Notes under the pieces: generated by a model | Databases searched by the model: none | The model's input: the letters and a program-made list of their open reading frames with translations, nothing else | Told to the model about the DNA's origin: nothing | Position numbers and translations under genes: made by a program | Part shown: positions 1 to 6,510 of the stretch, piece by piece | How the letters are laid out: every line of letters begins with the position of its first letter | How positions within the stretch are numbered: the first letter of the stretch is position 1 | Source of the DNA: Bacteroidota bacterium | Lineage (GTDB): Bacteria > Bacteroidota > Bacteroidia > Bacteroidales > VadinHA17 | NCBI GenBank assembly: GCA_022711195.1 | Contig: JAKLFN010000061.1 | Coordinates: 1 to 10,757 of the forward strand | DNA: 10,757 nt | Reading direction: 5' to 3'

Positions 1-266
1 ATCTGCAACCCGCTTAACGACAGGGCAACTCCTACAAGAAGGGCAGTAAGTGCCTTCGGAAGCCTGAAATCCAGTATTATCGATCCTGCAACGTTTGCCG
101 AATCGCCCGATAATACTTTAAGCACATCACTGACTTCCAGGCTTACCGAGCCCAGAAACAGATCGAGAATAAATAATATTATGAGGAATAACGACATTAA
201 AACAAATATCGTTACCCTGCTGCCTGTAGATTTACTGTTTCGTATAATTGTCTGAGTTAGTGCCAC
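1..266 (-). CDS. btuC: FecCD-family ABC permease, N-terminal part (probable cobalamin permease)
   Basis: Inner-membrane permease subunit of a cobalamin/siderophore-type ABC importer. Only the first 88 codons are present; the gene runs off the left edge. Reverse-strand translation gives a short basic, polar N-terminus, a hydrophobic first membrane helix (about residues 18-40), and then RLP (68-70) followed by LVGVALSLSGLQ. That pattern is characteristic of the second helix of BtuC/FhuB/FecCD proteins. I chose the GTG at 266 because it lies 8 bp after the stop of the binding-protein gene and gives a complete first helix. The first in-frame ATG, at 197, would start in the middle of that helix. 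Transport of B12 rather than a siderophore or heme is inferred from the riboswitch at the head of the operon. The family assignment is firm; the start codon is less so. Confidence 0.85.
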   Translation of the reverse strand, partial: MALTQTIIRNSKSTGSRVTIFVLMSLFLIILFILDLFLGSVSLEVSDVLKVLSGDSANVAGSIILDFRLPKALTALLVGVALSLSGLQ

Positions 267-274
267 AGCCGGAT

Positions 275-1423
275 TTATTTGATCTTTTTGTAATAAATGA
301 GACTGTAATCGCCAAATATTCCCGGATTCAGAATTGAGGCAATATCTTTCAGCAGGATATGTGGATTCAATGTGCCGCTTTCCCAGTAGTCGTTACCTCC
401 GCCGGCCGACATCCGTCCGGTATTATTATAGAGGTTTCCATTTATATAGGCCGGAAGATTCTTCAGTCTGGAGTCAAAAGATTCGATTTCACCTTTAGTG
501 CTGACAGTTCCAATGTTAAGCCAGAAATCAGCCTTCAAAGCCTTTAGATATACAGACTCAATACTATATGGCATTGAGAAACCTGACGTTGTATTTTCCC
601 ACAGGTACTCTCCTCCGGCGTCATGAATAAGTGTGCTTATATAAGAATTTCCGGGAGAAATATACCATGTATCCCTGTAAGGCAGACCGAGTAAAACAGA
701 CGGTCGTTTCCGTGATGACTCATTCACTGTACGCCTGATCCTCCCGTACTCCGATGCGATGGAATCATATATAGAATCAGCACGATCCTCCAGTCCATAA
801 AGAGCGCCGAAAACCCTTATCCATCCTGCTTTTGCAAGCGGATCCGTTTCGAGATAGTCTGCATTATACACTACTTTTATTCCAAGCCCTGATAAACGGC
901 TCACATAGCTCATCGATTCGCTGCCTACTCCATACATCATCATCAGGTCGGGATTAAGGCTTATGATCAACTCGGTATTAATGGCGGCATCGTATCCTAT
1001 TTCAGGTATAATCCCATTTGCAGCCCTGGCAGCAAGCACACTGTCGTAGATAAAACCTGTTCCGGATATCCCGCAGATGGTCTTCTCCATCCCAAGAGCT
1101 TTTATCATTGCCACATGTGTCGACGACATGCAGATGATTTTTTCCACCGGAACATTTATTATGGAGAGTGAGTCATTATGAAGAGGTTCCTGGTCCCTGC
1201 CAACCAGGTAGAAGACATGGTTCACACCTTCTGCACCCTGCCACGGATCTGTAATAGTCAGAATTGTGCAACTGTCGTTTCTTTCAATCCGGAACCGTTG
1301 GGCACCAGCAGTTACTGAATCAGTGGAAGCTTTGAAGGATCGATCCTTCTTCCTGCCGGGAGCATTACAGGAGATGCCGGAAATGACACACAATAGTATT
1401 ATAGTAACGGCTCTCGATCCCAT
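275..1423 (-). CDS. btuF: Periplasmic binding lipoprotein of the B12 ABC importer (BtuF-like)
   Basis: A 382-residue substrate-binding protein (Peripla_BP_2/TroA-like fold) that should hand its ligand to the FecCD permease encoded just downstream. I chose the ATG at 1423, where the protein starts MGSRAVTIILLCVISGISC. This is a lipoprotein-type signal with the likely lipidated Cys at 19, although the box (GISC) is not ideal. The reading frame stays open upstream to 1486, but that would overlap btuB and bury the signal peptide. The ATG is 2 bp after the btuB stop TAG, with AAAGGA just before it, so translation is probably coupled. Family marks are VEKIICMSSTHVAMIKALG, then an EIGYDAAINTELIISLNPDL segment, and a C-terminal half with DYWESGTLNPHILLKDI. 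The protein is longer than E. coli BtuF (roughly 266 residues), with an extra N-terminal segment of about 90 residues. Cobalamin specificity is inferred from the riboswitch; an iron or heme ligand cannot be excluded by sequence alone. Confidence 0.85.
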   Translation of the reverse strand: MGSRAVTIILLCVISGISCNAPGRKKDRSFKASTDSVTAGAQRFRIERNDSCTILTITDPWQGAEGVNHVFYLVGRDQEPLHNDSLSIINVPVEKIICMSSTHVAMIKALGMEKTICGISGTGFIYDSVLAARAANGIIPEIGYDAAINTELIISLNPDLMMMYGVGSESMSYVSRLSGLGIKVVYNADYLETDPLAKAGWIRVFGALYGLEDRADSIYDSIASEYGRIRRTVNESSRKRPSVLLGLPYRDTWYISPGNSYISTLIHDAGGEYLWENTTSGFSMPYSIESVYLKALKADFWLNIGTVSTKGEIESFDSRLKNLPAYINGNLYNNTGRMSAGGGNDYWESGTLNPHILLKDIASILNPGIFGDYSLIYYKKIK

Positions 1424-1425
1424 TT

Positions 1426-3351
1426 CTATCCTTTGAACCTGAGTGAAAGCAAGATCATCCATGTTCTCCCTGGCTGGGGATACCATTCAATTGTCTGATA
1501 TCTTGTGTTCAGGATATTATCAATCTTTATTCTCAGGTCAGCCCAGCCATGACCGTATTTAAGCTTGTAACCACCCGACAGGCTGTTAATAGAATATCCT
1601 TTTAAATAACCTGTATTATCGGCTATGGTATATACCCTGTCGGTGAAATGTGTGGTCCATGTGGTATAAAAATCGTCAAATGATATATTAATAGCGCTAT
1701 TAACCTGATGTTCAGGAATATATATCAGCTTCAAACCCTTACTTCCATCCGACATATCCACCGCATTTGTATATGAGTATGCAGTGTTCCATGAAGCATT
1801 AAACCTCTTTATTGAATAATTAAATGCAGCCATTGCCTCGATTCCTGATGTATTTACACTTCCAATGTTACCTGCCACCCAGATATATTCGGTTTCAGGA
1901 TACCATTGGATAAGATTCCTGATATAATTATTAAAGTAATTCAATTCTGATGAGAGGCTGAACCCGGATTTCATCGAATGTGACAATTTATATCCTGCTT
2001 CAAGGGAATATGCATATTCGTTTTTCAGGTCCGGGTTTCCGCCGGGATTCCAGAACCGGTCGTTCAGGGAGGGTATCCTTGAGTTTCTTGACACGTTAAA
2101 TTTAAGATAATGTTCCTCTCCCCTCACTGTTCTCAGTTCAAGTCCGGCAGAAAAGTCGGGTATCAGGAATTTCTTGTCGTTAAGGGTTTCGCGGATCAGA
2201 AGTGCGGCTCCCAGCCATTTGCCCTTTTTACGTTCAGCTGAAATAGTCAGTGAAGCATTATTATTTTTTACCTGACTGCTGTAATAGTTCGATTCCACCA
2301 TGCTGAGTTCATCGTTAAGAACGACCTTCACAGTTGTAGCGTCATCAAGCTTATAATTAAGTCCTCCTTTTATGACCAGAGTATTAACCTTATTCACTGA
2401 ACCAGCTGTATCCCAATAACTTTTATAGTGCATTTTTGTCATCATCCAGGCTGCAGATGATGAAAATTCAATCCTGTTCCGCTGTGTATCATAACTAATT
2501 ACGCTTCTCAGAGATTGATCAGACTGTTTTTCACCTGAATAACCATATAATATCGATCCCGGCAAATTACGGTTTGTTTCCTGGAACCAGAAGCGGGCAG
2601 AGAAAACATCTTTTGACTTTCTGAAATAAAACTCCTGCATCAGGTTCCTCTGGTCGGTGCTATTATGTTCCCTGGTCTTCCAGGCCGGTTCTTCGGGTTG
2701 TGAATCGAGATACCTGAAATTGTTCGTTGCCTGATTATAATATGCCCTTGTTACAGACTGGAACCTTTCACTCCCGGTACTTATTTTAGCGGAGACAGAG
2801 TACCTTCCGAAACTCCCGATACCTGGTTCGAGGTCGATCACCGTTTCTTTTTTCCAAACAGGCTCTGTTGACAGGTTAATAATTCCCCCGATAGCACCGC
2901 TTCCGAGATCCATTGAGGCACCGCCGAAACTTACCATTATGTTATCAATCATCGCTGCCGGTATAAGTGAAAAGTCAGTTTGCCCGAGCATTGGATCGTT
3001 GATATTTATCCCGTTCCAGGCAATACGTGTATGCCCGGCCGATGTTCCGCGGAATGACGCAGTTGATGTCAGACCAGCTCCATACTCTTTAATAAACAGC
3101 GGCGTTTCTGTTCTGAGGATGTCATTAAGCATATAGTTACCATAAGTACGGAGCCTGGATGAATCAATGGAATAGAATTTAAACCCGGGCTGTTCAGAGC
3201 TTATCTGCTTACGGGTAATAACGACTTCAGGGATCCTTAGTGTATCATCTTCCATAATATCCTGGCAATAAGCATTTATGGCAAAAAAAGGCATAAATAC
3301 AATAAGCAAGATCCCGTGCTGCAGTCGTCTTGAATTTTTGAATTTCATCAT
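1426..3351 (-). CDS. btuB: TonB-dependent outer-membrane receptor, probable vitamin B12 receptor (BtuB-like)
   Basis: A 641-residue outer-membrane receptor, close in length to E. coli BtuB (about 614). An export signal covers residues 1-30 (basic start, hydrophobic stretch, probable cut after AYCQ). A TonB-box-like stretch, IPEVVIT, is at 40-46. The plug domain (about 55-165) includes the segments SFRGTSAGHTRIAWNGI and GSGAIGGIINLST, and the rest is a 22-strand-type barrel with alternating aromatic residues. The C-terminus ends in the strand WMILLSLRFKG. Two consecutive ATGs (3351 and 3348) could each start the protein. No strong Shine-Dalgarno sequence is present, as is usual in Bacteroidota. 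It is the first gene after the cobalamin riboswitch, and btuF starts 2 bp after its stop. The receptor would bind cobalamin outside the cell and pass it to BtuF using TonB energy. The TonB-dependent receptor call is certain; B12 as substrate rests on the riboswitch and the downstream importer genes. Confidence 0.9.
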   Translation of the reverse strand: MMKFKNSRRLQHGILLIVFMPFFAINAYCQDIMEDDTLRIPEVVITRKQISSEQPGFKFYSIDSSRLRTYGNYMLNDILRTETPLFIKEYGAGLTSTASFRGTSAGHTRIAWNGININDPMLGQTDFSLIPAAMIDNIMVSFGGASMDLGSGAIGGIINLSTEPVWKKETVIDLEPGIGSFGRYSVSAKISTGSERFQSVTRAYYNQATNNFRYLDSQPEEPAWKTREHNSTDQRNLMQEFYFRKSKDVFSARFWFQETNRNLPGSILYGYSGEKQSDQSLRSVISYDTQRNRIEFSSSAAWMMTKMHYKSYWDTAGSVNKVNTLVIKGGLNYKLDDATTVKVVLNDELSMVESNYYSSQVKNNNASLTISAERKKGKWLGAALLIRETLNDKKFLIPDFSAGLELRTVRGEEHYLKFNVSRNSRIPSLNDRFWNPGGNPDLKNEYAYSLEAGYKLSHSMKSGFSLSSELNYFNNYIRNLIQWYPETEYIWVAGNIGSVNTSGIEAMAAFNYSIKRFNASWNTAYSYTNAVDMSDGSKGLKLIYIPEHQVNSAINISFDDFYTTWTTHFTDRVYTIADNTGYLKGYSINSLSGGYKLKYGHGWADLRIKIDNILNTRYQTIEWYPQPGRTWMILLSLRFKG

Positions 3352-3384
3352 GGTAACAGTTTAAAAAATTTTCAGCCATTACCA
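3351..3384 (-). promoter_or_regulatory. Hairpin that takes in the btuB start codon
   Basis: In the transcript, UGGUAAUGG (3384-3376) can pair with CUGUUACCA (3359-3351). That gives nine pairs, two of them G-U, around a 16-nt A/U-rich loop. The last base of the stem is the A of the first btuB AUG. Bacteroidota ribosomes rely on open, A/U-rich leaders, so such a stem could lower translation. It may be the switching part of the cobalamin riboswitch, but this is inferred from pairing alone. Confidence 0.4.
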
Positions 3385-3460
3385 GTTGCAGGAAATGTGG
3401 GGAGAAATCGTGGGATTTCCGGCGCTTTTTTTCCCGAAAGCTGAGAATATGGCTTTGTCT

Positions 3461-3648
3461 GGCAGGTCTTCTGACTTGTCCCGGACTTATGAAGCCTTCC
3501 CATCACGCCTGAAACGCGACAGTGGCAGGGGATCATAACTCCTTCGTCACGCCTGAAGCGTGACCGGGCATCACAGCAGCGGGTACTGTTGCGGATTCTA
3601 ACCGCATTCCCTTTTCATTACGGCTTATATTTCCGTAACACCAATACT
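3461..3648 (-). ncRNA. Cobalamin (B12) riboswitch in the btuB leader
   Basis: The minus-strand RNA shows the conserved cobalamin riboswitch blocks in the right order. They are GGTGTTACGG, AAAAGGGAATGCGGTTAGAA with TCCGC, ACCCGCTGCTGTGATGCCC, GCCACTG, GGGAAGGC and, at the 3' end, AAGTCAGAAGACCTGCC (ending at 3461). An extra hairpin (GTCACGC-TTCAG-GCGTGAC, 3563-3547) sits in the variable arm. The aptamer ends about 110 nt before the btuB ATG. No stem followed by a U-run lies between them, so control is more likely at translation start than by termination. In this family, cobalamin binding normally lowers expression, here of btuB, btuF and btuC. I cannot tell from sequence which cobalamin form is preferred. 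Confidence 0.95.
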
Positions 3649-3651
3649 TTA

Positions 3652-3659
3652 CAAATATA
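3652..3659 (-). promoter_or_regulatory. -7 promoter element of the B12 uptake operon
   Basis: TATATTTG on the minus strand matches the Bacteroidota primary sigma factor -7 consensus TAnnTTTG exactly. It lies just upstream of the riboswitch, so transcription would start near 3645-3648, immediately before GGTGTT. No good -33 TTTG is present at the usual 19-21 bp spacing; the nearest TTTG is 31 bp upstream. The call rests on the -7 match and its position. Confidence 0.6.
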
Positions 3660-3720
3660 CAATTATTAATACAGGGCTGCCCCGGAGATGCAAACTAATA
3701 TATTAACAGGTGTTGAAAAG

Positions 3721-3818
3721 TGGGTTCTGGGTGCTGGGTTCTGGGTGCTGGGTGCTGGGTACTGGGTGCTGGGTACTGGGTACTTGGTACTGGGTGCTGG
3801 GTGCTAGTTACCGGGTGT
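3721..3818. repeat. 7-bp tandem repeat TGGGTNC, about 14 units
   Basis: Twelve clear heptamers run from 3721 to 3804 on the plus strand as TGGGTNC, with T, G or A at position 6; one unit is TTGGTAC. Two decayed units (TAGTTAC, CGGGTGT) continue to 3818. The stop codon of the transglutaminase gene (3808-3810) lies within the thirteenth unit. Variants follow the order T,G,T,G,G,A,G,A,A,A,G,G, which suggests growth partly by 14-bp dimers. GGG runs spaced by 4 nt fit the pattern for a G-quadruplex on the plus strand. The 3660-3720 stretch to its left is A/T-rich with one palindrome (TAATATATTA); I see no clear terminator in it. Confidence 0.93.
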
Positions 3819-6447
3819 TTGAGGTAAGCCTGAGAATCTGTTCGCCGATGCCGATCCTGTAGCCGGAAGAATGAAGGGTGATATTTCCGTCGCTCTTAAC
3901 CATTATCACAACAGGAAATGCGATGTCAGTAATTGAAGAATCATGGACCATCTTTTTGAGCAGGGAGAGGTTTAGATCGTTTGTAAAAACTGATCGCTCA
4001 GGCATGCCTGCAAATGAGCCGGGATCTCTGAAATCATTTGTATTGCTTCCGGAAACATTCAGGAAGATAAAGCATCCCGGCCATCGATTGAGTTCCTCGC
4101 TTAATGAACGAAGGTCGTTCAGGACATGTTTTGAGGGTTCCCTGTCGGGCTCTGTCCAGATGAGTACTGCTCCGGCTTCTGACAATGATCGCTGCATCTC
4201 ATTGTCACCTGAAATTGCCGGGGCCAGATCACTAAGTTCGGCATGTCCGTAACTTAACGGGGGCGACATATTCCGCCTTAACCTGATTTCAATATTCCTG
4301 TGTTCACCTTCATTCAGGTTAAAGAATGTAAGGCTTGCCAGTATCCTGCTGTCATCGAGCCTGTTTCCTGTCACAAGCATATAATAACCTGGCGGAAGCT
4401 GCAGTTCTTCGCTGAAATCATTCACACTGGTGTTCTCGTTGTATTCCAGTGTATTGTACCTTCCGTTTTCGAACCTTGCCAGGGTAAAGTGAATATAATA
4501 TTGTGGTACGGGATTCTTATCGGATGAAGAGAATCTGACAAATCCTTTTTCAGGCGACGGCGCCTTCTGATCTTTAAAATAGACATCATGCCATACACCA
4601 TCTTTCAGGAACTGGGGAATATTTCTTCCGGGATCAAGACGCGAGGCAATTCCAAGCGATCTGCAGATAGCAACATAACAAATTGCCCGTGATCGTGAAT
4701 CGGTTACTTTCAGCGACCAGGTACCGGTTGGGGTCAGCGGTGTACGTGAATAATTCTCCTTATCAGCCAGAACCAGCAGTGAGTCGAGGAGTCCGGCTAT
4801 AATTTCAGGATCGTTGAAAGCATCTCTGCGGAATTCTGCTGTAAGTTTCTCAAGGAACCAGCTCCTCCATGGAGAAAGAATCTCACTGGAAATCCTTGGA
4901 TTGAGAATATAATTTACGAAAAGCTTCCTGTCGATATCCTTCAGTTCAACATAGAATGTGTTTTTCAGGTGATCGAGGAATACTGATGCGCGTGTATCTC
5001 TCAGGTCTTTTTCGCTGACCACCTGTAACATGCTTATCGTTTCATCGATCATTGTATCAGGCACATTCCCGAGAAGTTCAACTATCTGGTTATAATTACC
5101 CATGCTCCTGGAAAGAAGATCAGCTATTGCATTTGTATCGGTTTTGAGTCTCACGGCAAGAGCCACCGCTTCCTTCCGTGTTATCCATGTGTTGATATAC
5201 GCCTCTCTAATCCTGTTTTCATCATCCAGCCTGGCATTATTAGATGAAATTATTTCTCCAGTGATATCCGGCAGCGGGGATCTCTTAACCGGTACATCCA
5301 GATCGAGGTCGAGGCTGATGTTTCCAGGCTGCCTGTTTTCAAGTATCAGATCGATAGTGTCTGTCTCTGCAACAGATATCTTCCTGAAACCAAAACAATC
5401 ATCTTTATATCCCCAGATAAGCAGGTCGCCCAGTCCTGTCTCAAGGGTGCTGAGGCCGTTTTCTCCGGAAGGCACAGCAGCGATTGGATAGAATTCGGCA
5501 TAGTTATAGAGCTGATACTCTACCATCGCATCTTTCAGAGTTTTATGATCTGCGGAGAGAGTCCTTACGAAGATCTTTTTCGTAATGGCATATTTTGACA
5601 GGTTATTTATCTCGGTGTACTTTTCAGATCTCTTCAGGATGTTTTCATCTCCGCTGAATGCGCCGAATGATTTTGTATGGACCAACATTGCACGCCGGGC
5701 GGGTTCGGTGAACCATCCGCGGTCAGGTACCGGTTCAGGCTCGCAGGCTCCCATGTAGTACCATCTCCCGCCAGCCCAGAATTCAACCCATGCATGGTTA
5801 TCGTCGCTGTGAGCCCAGCGGGGTGTATATACCTGTCGTGCAGGTATTCCGGCTGTTCTGAGGGCTGCAACCGTGAATGTGGATTCTTCGCCGCAACGTC
5901 CACGTGCAGAAAGGATTGTAAATACCGGCGAAGAAGTCCTGGAATCGGATGGCTGGTAAGTTACTTTTTCGTGACACCAGTGGTTTATTTCGAGGGCAGC
6001 CTCAAGCATCGATTTTCCTGTTATACGACCGGCGATCTCGTCGTGGAAGATGATACGGAATGAATCAAGGTTCTCGTTGTTCACCCTGACAGGCAATACA
6101 TAATGAAGGAACAATTCTTCTGGTATTTCAGTTCCCCAGGGCATAAGCTGTCGTGTGGAGAGTGTTCTCCTGACATTTGCCAGAAAAAATTCTCCGTCAT
6201 AATCGGCAAGATCGTTCAGTGGCATGAAGGCATAGAGGAATTTCAAAGCCTCCTGCTGTTCAAGTGGCAGGTCCTGTTCAAAAACTGAAAAAAGATCGTT
6301 ATTTCTGTTACTGGCCAGGCTGAGCACAGAGTGAAAGGCTGAGTCGACAGTTACCCGGTAACTAACATCTGTTATAAGATGTTTTTCTTCGCAACCGGTT
6401 ATGATAAACAGGAGAATCGCAAGGAGGGTGTAAACTTTTACTCTCAT
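3808..6447 (-). CDS. Transglutaminase-like lipoprotein with degenerate second core and thioredoxin-like C-terminus
   Basis: An 879-residue predicted lipoprotein. I chose the ATG at 6447, giving MRVKVYTLLAILLFIITGC with lipid Cys 19, followed by acidic EE that may favour the cell surface. The open frame up to 6480 overlaps the promoter. A helical N-terminal region (about 20-150) precedes a transglutaminase/PNGase-like core with GRCGEES (nucleophile Cys 185), GIPAR, and DDNHAWVEFW (His 218). A beta-rich segment follows (about 290-370). Near 583-625 is a second, decayed core resembling the first around RSLGIASR but with Ser in place of Cys. A beta-sandwich-like stretch comes next, and a thioredoxin-like end (about 755-870) with WTEPD where WCxPC is expected and a likely cis-Pro at 845. 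The substrate is unknown: a protease, amidase, deglycosylase or binding role is possible. The gene has its own promoter after lacI. The core is secure; the other domain calls are fold-level inference. Confidence 0.85.
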   Translation of the reverse strand: MRVKVYTLLAILLFIITGCEEKHLITDVSYRVTVDSAFHSVLSLASNRNNDLFSVFEQDLPLEQQEALKFLYAFMPLNDLADYDGEFFLANVRRTLSTRQLMPWGTEIPEELFLHYVLPVRVNNENLDSFRIIFHDEIAGRITGKSMLEAALEINHWCHEKVTYQPSDSRTSSPVFTILSARGRCGEESTFTVAALRTAGIPARQVYTPRWAHSDDNHAWVEFWAGGRWYYMGACEPEPVPDRGWFTEPARRAMLVHTKSFGAFSGDENILKRSEKYTEINNLSKYAITKKIFVRTLSADHKTLKDAMVEYQLYNYAEFYPIAAVPSGENGLSTLETGLGDLLIWGYKDDCFGFRKISVAETDTIDLILENRQPGNISLDLDLDVPVKRSPLPDITGEIISSNNARLDDENRIREAYINTWITRKEAVALAVRLKTDTNAIADLLSRSMGNYNQIVELLGNVPDTMIDETISMLQVVSEKDLRDTRASVFLDHLKNTFYVELKDIDRKLFVNYILNPRISSEILSPWRSWFLEKLTAEFRRDAFNDPEIIAGLLDSLLVLADKENYSRTPLTPTGTWSLKVTDSRSRAICYVAICRSLGIASRLDPGRNIPQFLKDGVWHDVYFKDQKAPSPEKGFVRFSSSDKNPVPQYYIHFTLARFENGRYNTLEYNENTSVNDFSEELQLPPGYYMLVTGNRLDDSRILASLTFFNLNEGEHRNIEIRLRRNMSPPLSYGHAELSDLAPAISGDNEMQRSLSEAGAVLIWTEPDREPSKHVLNDLRSLSEELNRWPGCFIFLNVSGSNTNDFRDPGSFAGMPERSVFTNDLNLSLLKKMVHDSSITDIAFPVVIMVKSDGNITLHSSGYRIGIGEQILRLTSNTR

Positions 6448-6477
6448 GACAAAATGTAAATAAATGACAGAAGATGT

Positions 6478-6485
6478 CAAATATA
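6478..6485 (-). promoter_or_regulatory. -7 promoter element of the transglutaminase gene
   Basis: TATATTTG on the minus strand is an exact match to TAnnTTTG, in the 63-bp gap after lacI. It predicts a start near 6472 and a leader of about 25 nt before the ATG at 6447. That rules against the longer reading frame starting at 6480. No convincing -33 TTTG is seen. An inverted repeat TGACA-TCTTC-TGTCA (6479-6465) overlaps the predicted start and could be a regulator site. Confidence 0.5.
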
Positions 6486-6510
6486 ATGAATTGCCTGAAG
6501 AATAGGATGT

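Noticed and set aside
1424..1486. Longer start for the binding protein, overlapping btuB
   Set aside because: It puts 21 residues ahead of the signal peptide; the ATG 2 bp after the btuB stop is far better placed.
3424..3456. Rho-independent terminator after the riboswitch
   Set aside because: The stems are only 5 bp, and the transcribed strand has an A-run and then GCGCC, not a U-run.
3721..3818. CRISPR array
   Set aside because: The units are 7 bp, back to back, with no spacers and no cas genes nearby.
5102..5491. Open frame of 129 codons on the plus strand
   Set aside because: It lies wholly inside the transglutaminase gene, is rich in Ser/Arg/Leu as antisense frames are, and has no recognisable domain or start signal.
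5677..6063. Open frame of 128 codons on the plus strand
   Set aside because: It is antisense to the transglutaminase core, whose catalytic motifs show that the minus strand is the coding one.
6448..6480. Longer start for the transglutaminase lipoprotein
   Set aside because: It would place 11 residues before a good lipoprotein signal and begin within the -7 promoter element.
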